Part shown: one piece after another, positions 44,535 through 52,760 of the stretch
Layout: the number at the start of each line of letters is the position of its first letter
How positions within the stretch are numbered: position 1 is the first letter of the stretch
From: Myxococcus stipitatus
GTDB lineage: Bacteria > Myxococcota > Myxococcia > Myxococcales > Myxococcaceae
Assembly: GCF_038561935.1 (NCBI RefSeq)
Contig: NZ_CP102770.1
Location: 7,998,001-8,062,000, forward strand
Reading direction: 5' to 3'
DNA: 64,000 nucleotides
Program-made: the position numbers and the translations under genes
The notes under the pieces: generated by a model
Seen by the model: the letters and a program-made list of their open reading frames with translations, nothing else
Databases searched by the model: none
Told to the model about the DNA's origin: nothing

Positions 44535-47273
44535 TCACTCCGTGGGCGCGGCCTGGGCGGGAGCCTCGGACGGCGTGGGCACGGGAGCCGGGGCCGAGGG
44601 CTCCGCGACGGCCTCCATCGTCACCTCCAGCCGGAAGGCCCCCAGGTCCGCGGGGTACTCGTGGAACACGAGGAGGAAGGGCACGCGGGCCCCCGGTGCC
44701 ACGGACGTGGCCGCGCCATCCAGCCGCTGCCGCAAGGCCAGCGCGCTCTCCGCGTTGCCCACGGCATGGAGCTCCTCGGGAGTGGCGACGGTGCCCGCGA
44801 GTCCCTCGGCGGAGCGCACGCGCTGGGCTCCGTCGAACAGGGCGCCCCGGACGCGGACCTTGGTCGCGGCGGAGGTGCGGTTCTCGATGTCGCCTCGAAT
44901 GAAGAAGACGGGGCGGCCCGACTGGGTCTCGTAGAGGCCGTTGGACACGTCGAGCGCCACCAGTGACGTCGGCGCGGGGACGACCAGTGCGCGCAGGCGC
45001 TCGGGGGAGAGCACGGTGAGGTCGATGCGGCCTTCGCGCAGGTAGACGCGGCCCACGGCGCCCAGGCCCACCACGAGCGCGGCGGCGACAACGAGGTTCA
45101 ACAGCAGCGCGGTCACCTTGCGCGCGCGGCTGGGCGGACGGGACTGCGGAATGCCGACGTCTTCAGGACGCGCCGTGGGCTTGACCACGGAGACGGCGGG
45201 GGCCGCGGACACGTCGGGGGAGAGGTCGACGACCTCGCGCTGCGCGCTCCCGGGGACACCGATGCGGCCCAACGAGACGCCGAGCCCCTGGCCCTCGTCC
45301 ACGGGAGGGACATCGTCCAGGAGCGAGCGCGTGGAATGCCCCGGATGCTCGTCGAGCGCGAGCCCATCCGGGGAGGAATGGCCGAAGAGCTCCGCGCGAC
45401 CGGACTCGCTGGGCTGGACGCCCGCGTGCTCGCCGAAGGCATCGCTGTCCGAGGAGAGGTCGAACAGGTCTCCCGGGCTCGAAGCGGGCGCCGAGGAAGG
45501 AGGCCGCCCCGGCATGGTGGCATCGCCGAGGTCGAGCGAGGCGAACGGGTCCTCTCCGCCGGGCGCAGCCGGGGCGGGTGTGCCCGTGAGCGAGGCGATG
45601 AGGTCCTCTCCCCCCGGAGCAGCGGGGCGCGGGACCCGTCCCTGCGGCGCAGCGCCTCCGGCAACAGCAGCCTCCGGACGTGGCGCACGCCCCTGCGGCG
45701 CAGCGCCTCCGGCGGACGGGGCCGCACCACCAGGAGGACGGCCCTGGGATGGGGAGCTTCCGAGCGAGGCAAACGGGTCTGCCTTCCCGGAGGCAGCCGC
45801 GTGCGGCGGTCGTCCTGGCAGCGTCGCGTCCTCGAGCGAGGGGAATGGCGCCTCGACGGCACGGCCAGACGCCAGGGGCCGTCCAGGTATCGTCGCGTCA
45901 TCGAGAGAGGCGAAGAGGTCCCCGCTGGGAGCAGCCGCCTGAGGAGGCGGCCTCGGTGGCGTCGCGCCGCCCGTGCCACGTCCCTGAGGCGGCGTTCCAC
46001 CAATCGAAGCGAACGGGTCCTCGCCAGCGGGAGCCGCCGCACGGCCCTGTGACGGAGCAGGTCCAAGCGCGGCGAAGAGGTCATCTCCCGAGGGAGCCGC
46101 CGGCGGAGGCGGAGGTCTCGGCGGTGTCGCACCGCCAGGCTGCGGCGCCGACGGCCCACCCGCCAGAGGCGCTCGCGTGGGCGGCACCGCCTGCGGAGCA
46201 CGCATCTGCGCGACTCCCGGCGGAGCCCCCTGCGGCGGACGTCCCGAGACGACTCCAGGCGCACCCGCGGGCCTCGCGGCAGCGGCCCCCTGCGCGCCCG
46301 TCGGCGAAGCCCCGGACGCCATGAACGGTGGCGCTCCCGCGAACGTCGCGTCGTCTCCACCCGTGGACCCGAACGGGTCCGCGCCCCCCGACATCGCCGA
46401 GTCGTCGATGTCGATGGACGCGAACGGGTCCTCCTCCGCGCTCGTCGGCACGGGGGGAGCGGACGCGAACGGAGGCCGTCCCGTCACCGTCGCATCGTCG
46501 ATGTCGATGGACGCGAACGGATCCGCACCCGAGGGAACCGTCGTCGGCCGGCGAGCCGCGCTTCCCGGAGCCGCCACGGGAGCAGGCAGGTCATCGAACG
46601 GGGTCGACGCACCGCCCGGCACCGGGGCGTTGAGGAAATCCATGAACGGGTCATCGACCGCCGAACCCGCGGCCCCACCCGAGGGAGGCACGCCCCCTCG
46701 TCCCGCGGAGGCCGTCCCCCTGCCCTGCTGCGGCGCGGCGGTGGGCGGAGGCGGTGGCCTCCCCTGTGCCCCCGTCCCTCGAGGAGCGGCAACCCCTGGC
46801 GAGGGGGACCGGACGGGCGGGGCCAGCCCAGGCAGGGGCACCGCGCCACCGGACAGCCCCGCCGAGCCCCGCGCGGCCTCGGCGGCGCCTGGCGCCTGAG
46901 GGGGCGGCAGCGGAATGGGCCCGACCCGCGTCGGCTCCCGGTAGACGCCGTCTTCCGTATCCAGCCCCCCGTCCACACTGTTCCAGGGGGAGTCCGGCAC
47001 CGACGTCCGGGTAGCGGCGACCCCCTGCGCATAGAAGCCAGGGCGCGTGACTTCCACGCCCTGGGGGTCCGGGGCGACCCCGAATCCCGCGAAGGGGTCT
47101 ACCTGCCCGCCCGAGGGGGGAGGCAAAGGCACACCGGCGTCTTCCCCGGCCGATTCACGGGTGACGCGGAACGTGTTCTGACATTTGGTGCAGCGGACTT
47201 TGACCCCCTTCTCGGTCACCTTCTCGTCGGGGATCTTGAATCGGGTCTGGCACCGCGCGCACTTGACGATCAT
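44535..47273 (-). CDS. zinc-ribbon / low-complexity / DUF3426 membrane protein with repeated DPFASI motifs
   Basis: The 912-residue protein begins with an MJ0042-type zinc ribbon (Cys5, Cys8, Cys28, Cys31; FKIPDEKV between). A Pro/Gly/Ala-rich middle (about 50-700) holds at least six copies of a short motif such as EDPFASIDIDDAT or FASLDDATIPGRP. One membrane helix at about 720-742 leads to a DUF3426 domain (ALDVSNGLYETQSGRPVFFIRGDIENRT). The zinc ribbon should face the cytoplasm and DUF3426 the periplasm. Zinc-ribbon/DUF3426 proteins are widespread in proteobacteria without a settled role; this one is far longer because of the insert. It heads a two-gene unit and diverges from phaR. Confidence 0.86.
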   Translation of the reverse strand: MIVKCARCQTRFKIPDEKVTEKGVKVRCTKCQNTFRVTRESAGEDAGVPLPPPSGGQVDPFAGFGVAPDPQGVEVTRPGFYAQGVAATRTSVPDSPWNSVDGGLDTEDGVYREPTRVGPIPLPPPQAPGAAEAARGSAGLSGGAVPLPGLAPPVRSPSPGVAAPRGTGAQGRPPPPPTAAPQQGRGTASAGRGGVPPSGGAAGSAVDDPFMDFLNAPVPGGASTPFDDLPAPVAAPGSAARRPTTVPSGADPFASIDIDDATVTGRPPFASAPPVPTSAEEDPFASIDIDDSAMSGGADPFGSTGGDDATFAGAPPFMASGASPTGAQGAAAARPAGAPGVVSGRPPQGAPPGVAQMRAPQAVPPTRAPLAGGPSAPQPGGATPPRPPPPPAAPSGDDLFAALGPAPSQGRAAAPAGEDPFASIGGTPPQGRGTGGATPPRPPPQAAAPSGDLFASLDDATIPGRPLASGRAVEAPFPSLEDATLPGRPPHAAASGKADPFASLGSSPSQGRPPGGAAPSAGGAAPQGRAPRPEAAVAGGAAPQGRVPRPAAPGGEDLIASLTGTPAPAAPGGEDPFASLDLGDATMPGRPPSSAPASSPGDLFDLSSDSDAFGEHAGVQPSESGRAELFGHSSPDGLALDEHPGHSTRSLLDDVPPVDEGQGLGVSLGRIGVPGSAQREVVDLSPDVSAAPAVSVVKPTARPEDVGIPQSRPPSRARKVTALLLNLVVAAALVVGLGAVGRVYLREGRIDLTVLSPERLRALVVPAPTSLVALDVSNGLYETQSGRPVFFIRGDIENRTSAATKVRVRGALFDGAQRVRSAEGLAGTVATPEELHAVGNAESALALRQRLDGAATSVAPGARVPFLLVFHEYPADLGAFRLEVTMEAVAEPSAPAPVPTPSEAPAQAAPTE

Positions 47274-47438
47274 TCAGCAGGCCTGGGGCGGAGACGAGTA
47301 TAGGGCCACCAGGCAGGTACGGCGAGCCGGGTTCACTCTGCTTGCTCGCCTCCAACCCCAATGGTACGAGGTTCGCCCCTGCAAGACACAGGCATGGAAG
47401 CTGGCTTGGAGTCGAGCCCAAAAGGGGCGGAGAGACCG

Positions 47439-48083
47439 ATGAGCGAGGCCGAGCAAGCAGGCGCTCCGAGCAAGGAGCCGAAGATCATCAAGCGGTACAC
47501 GAACCGGAAGCTCTACGACACCGTGGAGAGCCGGTACGTCACCCTCGATGAAATCGCCGCGATGATCAAGGAGGGAACCGAAGTGCGGATTGTCGACAAC
47601 CGCACGAAAGAGGACCTGACCTCCGTCACCCTCGCGCAAATCATCTTCGAGGAGGAGAAGAAGAAGAACCAGATGCCGCTGTCCGTGCTGCGGGAAATCA
47701 TCCGCCACCCCGGCGAGTCCATCTCGGGCTTCATCCAGAAGGAAGTCACGCCTCGCGTCGCCTCCATCCGCGAGGAGGCCGAGTCCCGGCTCGACAAGCT
47801 CCTTCGCCGCGAGGACGCCGCCAGGCCGGCCACCCCTGAGTCCCCCGAGGAGCCGCAGCAGCAGACCGCCGACGCGGGAGGCCTGTCCCCCGCCGACCTG
47901 CTCAAGGCCAGCCAGCGCGCGTTCGAGGACTGGCAGCGCAAGATTGACGAGCGCGTGAAGCACGTCGTCGAGAACCTCACCGGCAACCTCCCCGCCCTGG
48001 GCCGCGACATGCAGTCGCTCAACCAGCGGCTCGAGGAGCTGGAGAAGAAGCTCGAGCAGATGGAGCAGCAGAAGAAGGAGTAG
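47439..48083 (+). CDS. phaR: PhaR-type polyhydroxyalkanoate synthesis regulator
   Basis: The 214-residue protein has the PHB_acc_N DNA-binding domain: KRYTNRKLYDTVESRYVTLDEIA at about 18-40 and VRIVDNRTKEDLTSVTLAQII at about 50-70. A long helical C-terminus with a coiled coil follows at about 185-214. PhaR proteins sense PHA granules and repress phasin genes, binding DNA as a dimer. The ATG at 47439 follows GGGGCGGAGAG; an ATG 15 codons upstream has no such site. It converges on the ParA gene. A small coiled-coil, phasin-like protein is encoded just beyond ParA. No PHA synthase is in the window. Confidence 0.85.
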   Translation: MSEAEQAGAPSKEPKIIKRYTNRKLYDTVESRYVTLDEIAAMIKEGTEVRIVDNRTKEDLTSVTLAQIIFEEEKKKNQMPLSVLREIIRHPGESISGFIQKEVTPRVASIREEAESRLDKLLRREDAARPATPESPEEPQQQTADAGGLSPADLLKASQRAFEDWQRKIDERVKHVVENLTGNLPALGRDMQSLNQRLEELEKKLEQMEQQKKE

Positions 48084-48086
48084 CAG

Positions 48087-48890
48087 CTACTCCGCGCGCG
48101 GGGCCCGCTTCCGCTTCCGGGGAGCGGGCTCGCCGTGAATCTCCTCGGCGATGGCGGCCAACATCCGGGCCCCTCTGCTGCGGGGTGCGTACTCGAAGAT
48201 GGTCTTCCCGTGGCTCTGCGCCTCGTCCACCTTGACGTCGTAGCCCAGGGGCGTGGCCGCGAGTGAGCCGGGGAAGTACGCCTTCAGCCGCTCCAGGATG
48301 GCCGTGGCCAGCGCCGTCTTCCGGTAGAGCGTGGGCACCACCTTGGTGACGCTCAGGTCGGGACGCCCTTCGGCCTCGCCCACCTGCCGCACCGTGTCCG
48401 CCACCTCGGCGCACCCATCCAGCGCCAGGTACGTCAGCGCCACGGGCACCACCACCTCCGTCGCGGCCACCAGGATGTTGCGCGTGGTGAGCCCCATGGA
48501 CGGCGGCGAGTCGAACACCACGGCGTCGTAGCCCGCCGCCTTCGCCGCCTCCAGTCGGTCCGCCAGGCGGTGAGACCTGCGCGCATGCGACGCCACCACC
48601 ACGGGGAAGTCCGCCATCTCCTTGTATGAGGGCAGCACGTCCAGGCCCGGCACGGCGGATGGACGCACCACATCCGCCAGGAGAACGGCGTCATCGGTCA
48701 GCAGGTGGAAGACGTTGCGAGGCAACGTGCGGACATCCAGTCCCAGCGCCTTGCTGGCGTGTCCCTGGGTGTCCAGGTCCACCAGCAGCACACGCAGGCC
48801 GCGCTCCCTGGCCAGCCACGCCGCGGTGTTGACCGCCAGCGTCGTCTTGCAGGTGCCGCCCTTCTCGTTGATGAAGGCGATGCGCCGCAT
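48087..48890 (-). CDS. ParA-family ATPase
   Basis: The 267-residue ATPase has a deviant Walker A with signature lysine (NEKGGTCKTT, about 8-17), Walker A' (VDLDTQGHAS) and VFDSPPSMGLTT as Walker B/switch, typical of ParA/MinD positioning ATPases. The tail is basic (RKRKRAP). No ParB follows. The gene just upstream on the same strand (24-bp gap) encodes a small coiled-coil protein, which may be its cargo adaptor. Such orphan ParA proteins position chemoreceptor clusters, carboxysomes or polymer granules; with phaR next door, granule positioning is a possible but unproven role. Confidence 0.88.
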   Translation of the reverse strand: MRRIAFINEKGGTCKTTLAVNTAAWLARERGLRVLLVDLDTQGHASKALGLDVRTLPRNVFHLLTDDAVLLADVVRPSAVPGLDVLPSYKEMADFPVVVASHARRSHRLADRLEAAKAAGYDAVVFDSPPSMGLTTRNILVAATEVVVPVALTYLALDGCAEVADTVRQVGEAEGRPDLSVTKVVPTLYRKTALATAILERLKAYFPGSLAATPLGYDVKVDEAQSHGKTIFEYAPRSRGARMLAAIAEEIHGEPAPRKRKRAPRAE

Positions 48891-48914
48891 GGCCCCGCGC
48901 TCCTGGCCGCTCGC

Positions 48915-49223
48915 CTACTTCTTCGAGGGCGACTTCTGCGACACCAGCGCGTCCACCTTGCTCTCCACGGACGCCAGCAGCCGCTCCAGGTCATCCACCT
49001 TCGAGCGCAGCTGCTCCACGTCCGCGGTGGACGGAAGGTTCATCGCGGAGAGCGCCGAGCGCAGGGCGCTGTCCAGCGTCCCCTTCGCCGCCAGCGAGCC
49101 CGACACCAGCGACTGCACGGCCGACACGAACTTCTCGTTCGACAGGAGCTGCTGCGCCAGCTTGCCGACGCGCTCCTCGCCCGTCTCCACGAGCTTCTTC
49201 ATCACGGGGTTGTTCTTGAGCAT
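48915..49223 (-). CDS. small helical coiled-coil (phasin-like) protein
   Basis: The 102-residue product is almost entirely helical. An amphipathic start (MKKLVETGEERVGKLAQQLLSN) is followed by a Leu/Ala/Ser segment and then a heptad coiled coil at about 68-95 (VEQLRSKVDDLERLLASVES), with a Lys-rich end. Size and pattern resemble phasins or polymer-granule proteins, but no signature proves it. It precedes parA by 24 bp on the same strand and diverges from an ArsA-like ATPase gene. I chose ATG 49223 over an upstream in-frame start that adds an Arg/Pro-rich stretch. Confidence 0.7.
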   Translation of the reverse strand: MLKNNPVMKKLVETGEERVGKLAQQLLSNEKFVSAVQSLVSGSLAAKGTLDSALRSALSAMNLPSTADVEQLRSKVDDLERLLASVESKVDALVSQKSPSKK

Positions 49224-49345
49224 GGGAATCCGGGCCTCGGCCGACCGGCCAGACGGGGCTGGCGGCACGTCGGGAAAAAGACGCCGCACTCTGCGAGGGG
49301 GCAACGCGACGTGTCAAGCAGGGCAACAGGCTCGGGCCAAACGCG

Positions 49346-49374
49346 TTGACTCCTGGAGATACGATTCCTACGGT
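49346..49374 (+). promoter_or_regulatory. candidate promoter for the ArsA-like pair
   Basis: TTGACT, a 17-bp spacer and TACGGT lie just before the first ATPase gene. The transcript would have a very short leader, so the match may be chance. Confidence 0.28.
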
Positions 49375-49387
49375 TCAACGCTCGGTC

Positions 49388-50302
49388 ATGGCAGGGCTTC
49401 TGGACAAGCGGTTGTGGGTCGTCTCCGGTAAGGGCGGCGTGGGTAAGAGCACGGTCTCCGCGGCCCTCGCTCTGCGCTCGGCGCGTGCGGGACGCAGGAC
49501 GCTGGTGTGCGAGGTGAACACGCAGGAGCGCGTCAGCCGCTTCCTCGGTCACCCCGCCGCCGGCCCGGAGGTCACCCTCCTGGAGGAGAACCTCTGGGCG
49601 GTGGACGTGCGCCCCCAGGAGGCCATGCGCGAGTACGGCCTCATGGTCCTGCGCTTCGAGACCCTCTACAAGACGGTCTTCGAGAACCGGCTGGTGCGCT
49701 ACTTCCTGCGCTTCGTGCCGTCCCTCCAGGAGCTCGTCCTGCTGGGGAAGATCATGTACCACCTGCAGGAGACGCTCCCGGACGGGCGGCCTCGCTTCGA
49801 CACCATCGTGTTGGACGCGCCGGCCACGGGACACGCCATCTCCTTCCTCAGCGTGCCGCAGGTGCTCGTGCAGACGGTGCCTCCGGGCCCCATGTCCCGC
49901 GAGGCGCAGAAGATGCGGGACCTGCTGGTGAACCCCTCCGTGACGGCGGCGGTGCTGGTGGCGCTGCCGGAGGAGATGCCGGTGAACGAGGCGCTGGAGC
50001 TGCACGCGGCGCTCCAGGACAAGGTGAACATCCGCACGCACGCGGCGGTGCTCAACCAGGCCATCTCCGAGCGCTTCACGGAAGCCGACCTGGAGGCGCT
50101 GGCGGACGAGCGCGACCTGTACGCCGTGGCGAAGGCGCATCATGACCGCGAGGCGCTGACGGTCCTCGCCGGAACCAAGCTGGAGCGGAATCTTCACGTG
50201 CCCGTGTTCAACGTCCCCCGGTTGTTCCTTCCCGCCTTCGGGCGCGAGGCCATCGAGCAGGTCATGGGCCACCTCGAAGCACTGGTGATGGGGGAGCGGT
50301 GA
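49388..50302 (+). CDS. ArsA-family ATPase, first of a tandem pair
   Basis: The 304-residue protein has the deviant P-loop with signature lysine (SGKGGVGKST, about 13-22) and VLDAPATGHAISFL as the ArsA/Get3 switch region. It lacks the second ATPase half of E. coli ArsA, but another single-half ATPase follows at once, overlapping by 4 bases. There is no arsenite pump, arsR or tail-anchor receptor gene near, so arsenic resistance is not indicated. Such paired half-ATPases occur in several bacteria with unclear roles. No membrane segment is predicted. The start at ATG 49388 begins just before the first strand. Confidence 0.85.
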   Translation: MAGLLDKRLWVVSGKGGVGKSTVSAALALRSARAGRRTLVCEVNTQERVSRFLGHPAAGPEVTLLEENLWAVDVRPQEAMREYGLMVLRFETLYKTVFENRLVRYFLRFVPSLQELVLLGKIMYHLQETLPDGRPRFDTIVLDAPATGHAISFLSVPQVLVQTVPPGPMSREAQKMRDLLVNPSVTAAVLVALPEEMPVNEALELHAALQDKVNIRTHAAVLNQAISERFTEADLEALADERDLYAVAKAHHDREALTVLAGTKLERNLHVPVFNVPRLFLPAFGREAIEQVMGHLEALVMGER

Positions 50303-51411
50303 GCACCACGGCCTTGGGTCCCGCGCTCGGCAAGAAGCGCGTCCTCATCTGCGTCGGCTCCGGCGGCGTGGGCAAGACGACGGTGGCCGCCACGCTGGCG
50401 CTGCGCGCGGCGGTGGATGGCCGCTCCAGCCTGGTGTGCACCATCGACCCGGCGAAGCGACTGGCGAACTCGCTGGGCCTGTCCGCGCTGGGCAACGCGG
50501 AGACGCGGGTGCCCGCCTCCGCGCTGGAGCCGCTGGGCGTGACAGCCCGCGCGCACCTCCACGCGATGATGCTGGACATGAAGCAGACGTGGGATGACCT
50601 CATCACCCGCGTCGCTCCGCCCGAGCAGCGCGAGAAGATTCTCGCCAACCGCTTCTATCAGTCGCTCTCCACGGCCCTGGCTGGCAGCCAGGAGTACATC
50701 GCCATGGAGAAGGTGTGGGAGCTGCGCCGCAAGGGCCAGTACGAGCTCGTCGTGCTGGACACGCCTCCCACCGCGCACGCGCTGGACTTCCTCGACGCGC
50801 CCAACCGCGTGCTGGACTTCCTGGACAACGAGGCGGCGAAGTGGCTGCTGGCGCCGGCGCTGAAGGCGGGCAAGTTCGGCCTGTCGCTGTTCAACCGCAG
50901 CGGCTACGTGCTGCGCGCGCTGTCCAAGTTCACCGGCACGGAGATGCTGCAGGAGCTCTCCAACTTCATGCTCGCGCTGTCGGGCATGAACGAGGGCTTC
51001 CGCGAGCGGGCCCGCGGCGTGCGGGCGCTGCTGGAGGACAGCACCACGGGCTTCGTGCTGGTGACCAGCCCCCACTCCGAGCGCATGGACGAGGCCATCC
51101 ACTTCAACACCCTGCTGAGGCAGCACCGCATGGAGGTGGTGGCGCTGGTGGTCAACCGCGTCCACCCCATGCCCACCGAGGCCATGTGGCAGGCCGCGTC
51201 CGCGCTGACGCCCGGCCGCCGCGCGAAGGTCGAGGAGACGCTGCGCGAGCTGCGGATTCTCGCCGAGCAGGACCGGCGCGGCATCGCCCAGCTCCAGGCC
51301 GCGTGCCCCGACATCCCCCTCATCCAGGTGCCGCGCTTCGGCCTGGATGTGCACGACATCACCAGCCTGTGGCAGACCGGCCGCTTCCTCCTCGGGGATG
51401 ACACTTTCTGA
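50299..51411 (+). CDS. ArsA-family ATPase, second of a tandem pair (signature lysine absent)
   Basis: The 370-residue protein starts at GTG 50299, overlapping the first ATPase (GTGA). Its P-loop reads CVGSGGVGKTT: the catalytic lysine is present, but the signature lysine near the start of ArsA/ParA-type loops is replaced by serine. VLDTPPTAHALDFLDAP forms the switch region, and the rest follows the ArsA fold with an extra helical middle. The asymmetry suggests the two proteins may form a heterodimer in which only the first offers the intersubunit lysine. That is inference from sequence. Confidence 0.85.
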   Translation: MSTTALGPALGKKRVLICVGSGGVGKTTVAATLALRAAVDGRSSLVCTIDPAKRLANSLGLSALGNAETRVPASALEPLGVTARAHLHAMMLDMKQTWDDLITRVAPPEQREKILANRFYQSLSTALAGSQEYIAMEKVWELRRKGQYELVVLDTPPTAHALDFLDAPNRVLDFLDNEAAKWLLAPALKAGKFGLSLFNRSGYVLRALSKFTGTEMLQELSNFMLALSGMNEGFRERARGVRALLEDSTTGFVLVTSPHSERMDEAIHFNTLLRQHRMEVVALVVNRVHPMPTEAMWQAASALTPGRRAKVEETLRELRILAEQDRRGIAQLQAACPDIPLIQVPRFGLDVHDITSLWQTGRFLLGDDTF

Positions 51412-51546
51412 CCGCGCCCTACCCGCCCGGCGGCTGTCCAGCCGGAGCAGCGCCGAGACGGAGGACGGACTAGATTGGGAACTCCGAGGAGCAGCCCATT
51501 GTCCGGAGGTTGCATTTCCAGGAGGGCGCATTCCGTGGCGGAGAAC

Positions 51547-52695
51547 ATGCGGACGTACATGTCGGTGAGCCGATGGTGGTGGCTGGCGGTGCTGGGACTC
51601 GGGGTCGCCGGGTGTCGGACGACAGGCGCCGTTGCGGGGAAGGACACCGCGACTCCGCCCGTGACGCAGGAAATCCAGTTCGACGCGGTGACGGTGACGG
51701 CGGACCTGGAGCTGGACAAGCTCAACGACGAGGAGCTCTTCGCCGAGGGGACCTCCGCCTTCGCCGCCAACGACTTCAAGCAGGCCGCGCGCTACTTCGG
51801 GCGGCTGGCGGACTTCCACCCCCACAGCCAGCACCGGCGTCAGGCGCTCTACAACGCGGGGCTGGCCCACCAGCGGCTCAAGGAGTGGGAGGAGGCCTGG
51901 CACCGCTTCTCCGAGCTGTCGGACCCGGCCAAGGGCCAGGGGGATGCCCTGGACGCGGCGTTCCGCGTGGCGGAGACGCAGTACCACCTGGAGCGCTACG
52001 ACGAGGCCATCTCGCTGCTGACCACCCTTGCCGAGCGCCAGGACCTGCCCCTCAACCGCCGCATCGAGGCACGGGTGCAGCAGGGCATCTGCGAGCTGGA
52101 GGCCGGCCGCGCCGATGCGGCGGAGGCCACGCTGCGCAAGGCCATCTCCGCGTACGAGTCCCTCGGGGACAAGGACGAGGTGGACGACTACTTCCCCGCG
52201 CAGGCGCACTTCTTCGTGGGGGAGCTGTACCGGATGCACTACGAGAACGTGCAGCTGGACCCGGGCAAGGGCGCCGACAAGCTCGCCGAGGACCTCAACT
52301 ACAAGGCCGAGCTGCTGCTGTCCGCGCAGGGGCACTACCTGCGCTCCATCCGCGTGGGCAACGGGTACTGGGCCACTGCGGCGGGCTCGCAGATTGGGGC
52401 GCTCTATGAGGACCTCTACGCGAGGATGGTGAACTCGCCCGCGCCCGCGGAGCTCAACGCCGAGGAGGCCGTCGTCTACCGGCAGGAGCTGCGCAAGAAG
52501 ATCCGGGTGCTGCTCACCAAGTCCATCAACATCTACGAGCGCACGTTGGAGACGGCCGAGCGCATCGGCTCGCAGAGCACCTTCGTGGACCGCACGCGCG
52601 AGAGCCTCGCCAAGGTGAAGGCGCTGCTCCTGGCGGACGCGGAGGGCGAGCCCGTGCCCACCCCACCGTCCACCGAGGATGACCCTCACTCCTGA
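51547..52695 (+). CDS. TPR-repeat lipoprotein
   Basis: The 382-residue product has a lipoprotein signal (WWWLAVLGLGVAGC) and then a series of TPR-like helical pairs from about 75: LFAEGTSAFAANDFKQAARYF, ALYNAGLAHQRLKEWEEA and AFRVAETQYHLERYDEA. A long helical C-terminus follows. It is probably an outer-membrane-anchored scaffold in the periplasm. ATG 51559 is an alternative start. It follows the ArsA-like pair by 135 bp and precedes an M48 protease by 65 bp on the same strand; a shared role is possible but unproven. Confidence 0.82.
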   Translation: MRTYMSVSRWWWLAVLGLGVAGCRTTGAVAGKDTATPPVTQEIQFDAVTVTADLELDKLNDEELFAEGTSAFAANDFKQAARYFGRLADFHPHSQHRRQALYNAGLAHQRLKEWEEAWHRFSELSDPAKGQGDALDAAFRVAETQYHLERYDEAISLLTTLAERQDLPLNRRIEARVQQGICELEAGRADAAEATLRKAISAYESLGDKDEVDDYFPAQAHFFVGELYRMHYENVQLDPGKGADKLAEDLNYKAELLLSAQGHYLRSIRVGNGYWATAAGSQIGALYEDLYARMVNSPAPAELNAEEAVVYRQELRKKIRVLLTKSINIYERTLETAERIGSQSTFVDRTRESLAKVKALLLADAEGEPVPTPPSTEDDPHS

Positions 52696-52760
52696 GTGAG
52701 GCCAAGGCCCCGGGCTGACTGTGCAGCCGGGGGCTCCGCGGCGTAGCCTGGGGCTTTCCC

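Noticed and set aside
49388..51411. Arsenite resistance locus
   Set aside because: ArsA-like ATPases alone do not show this; arsB, arsC, arsD and arsR are absent.
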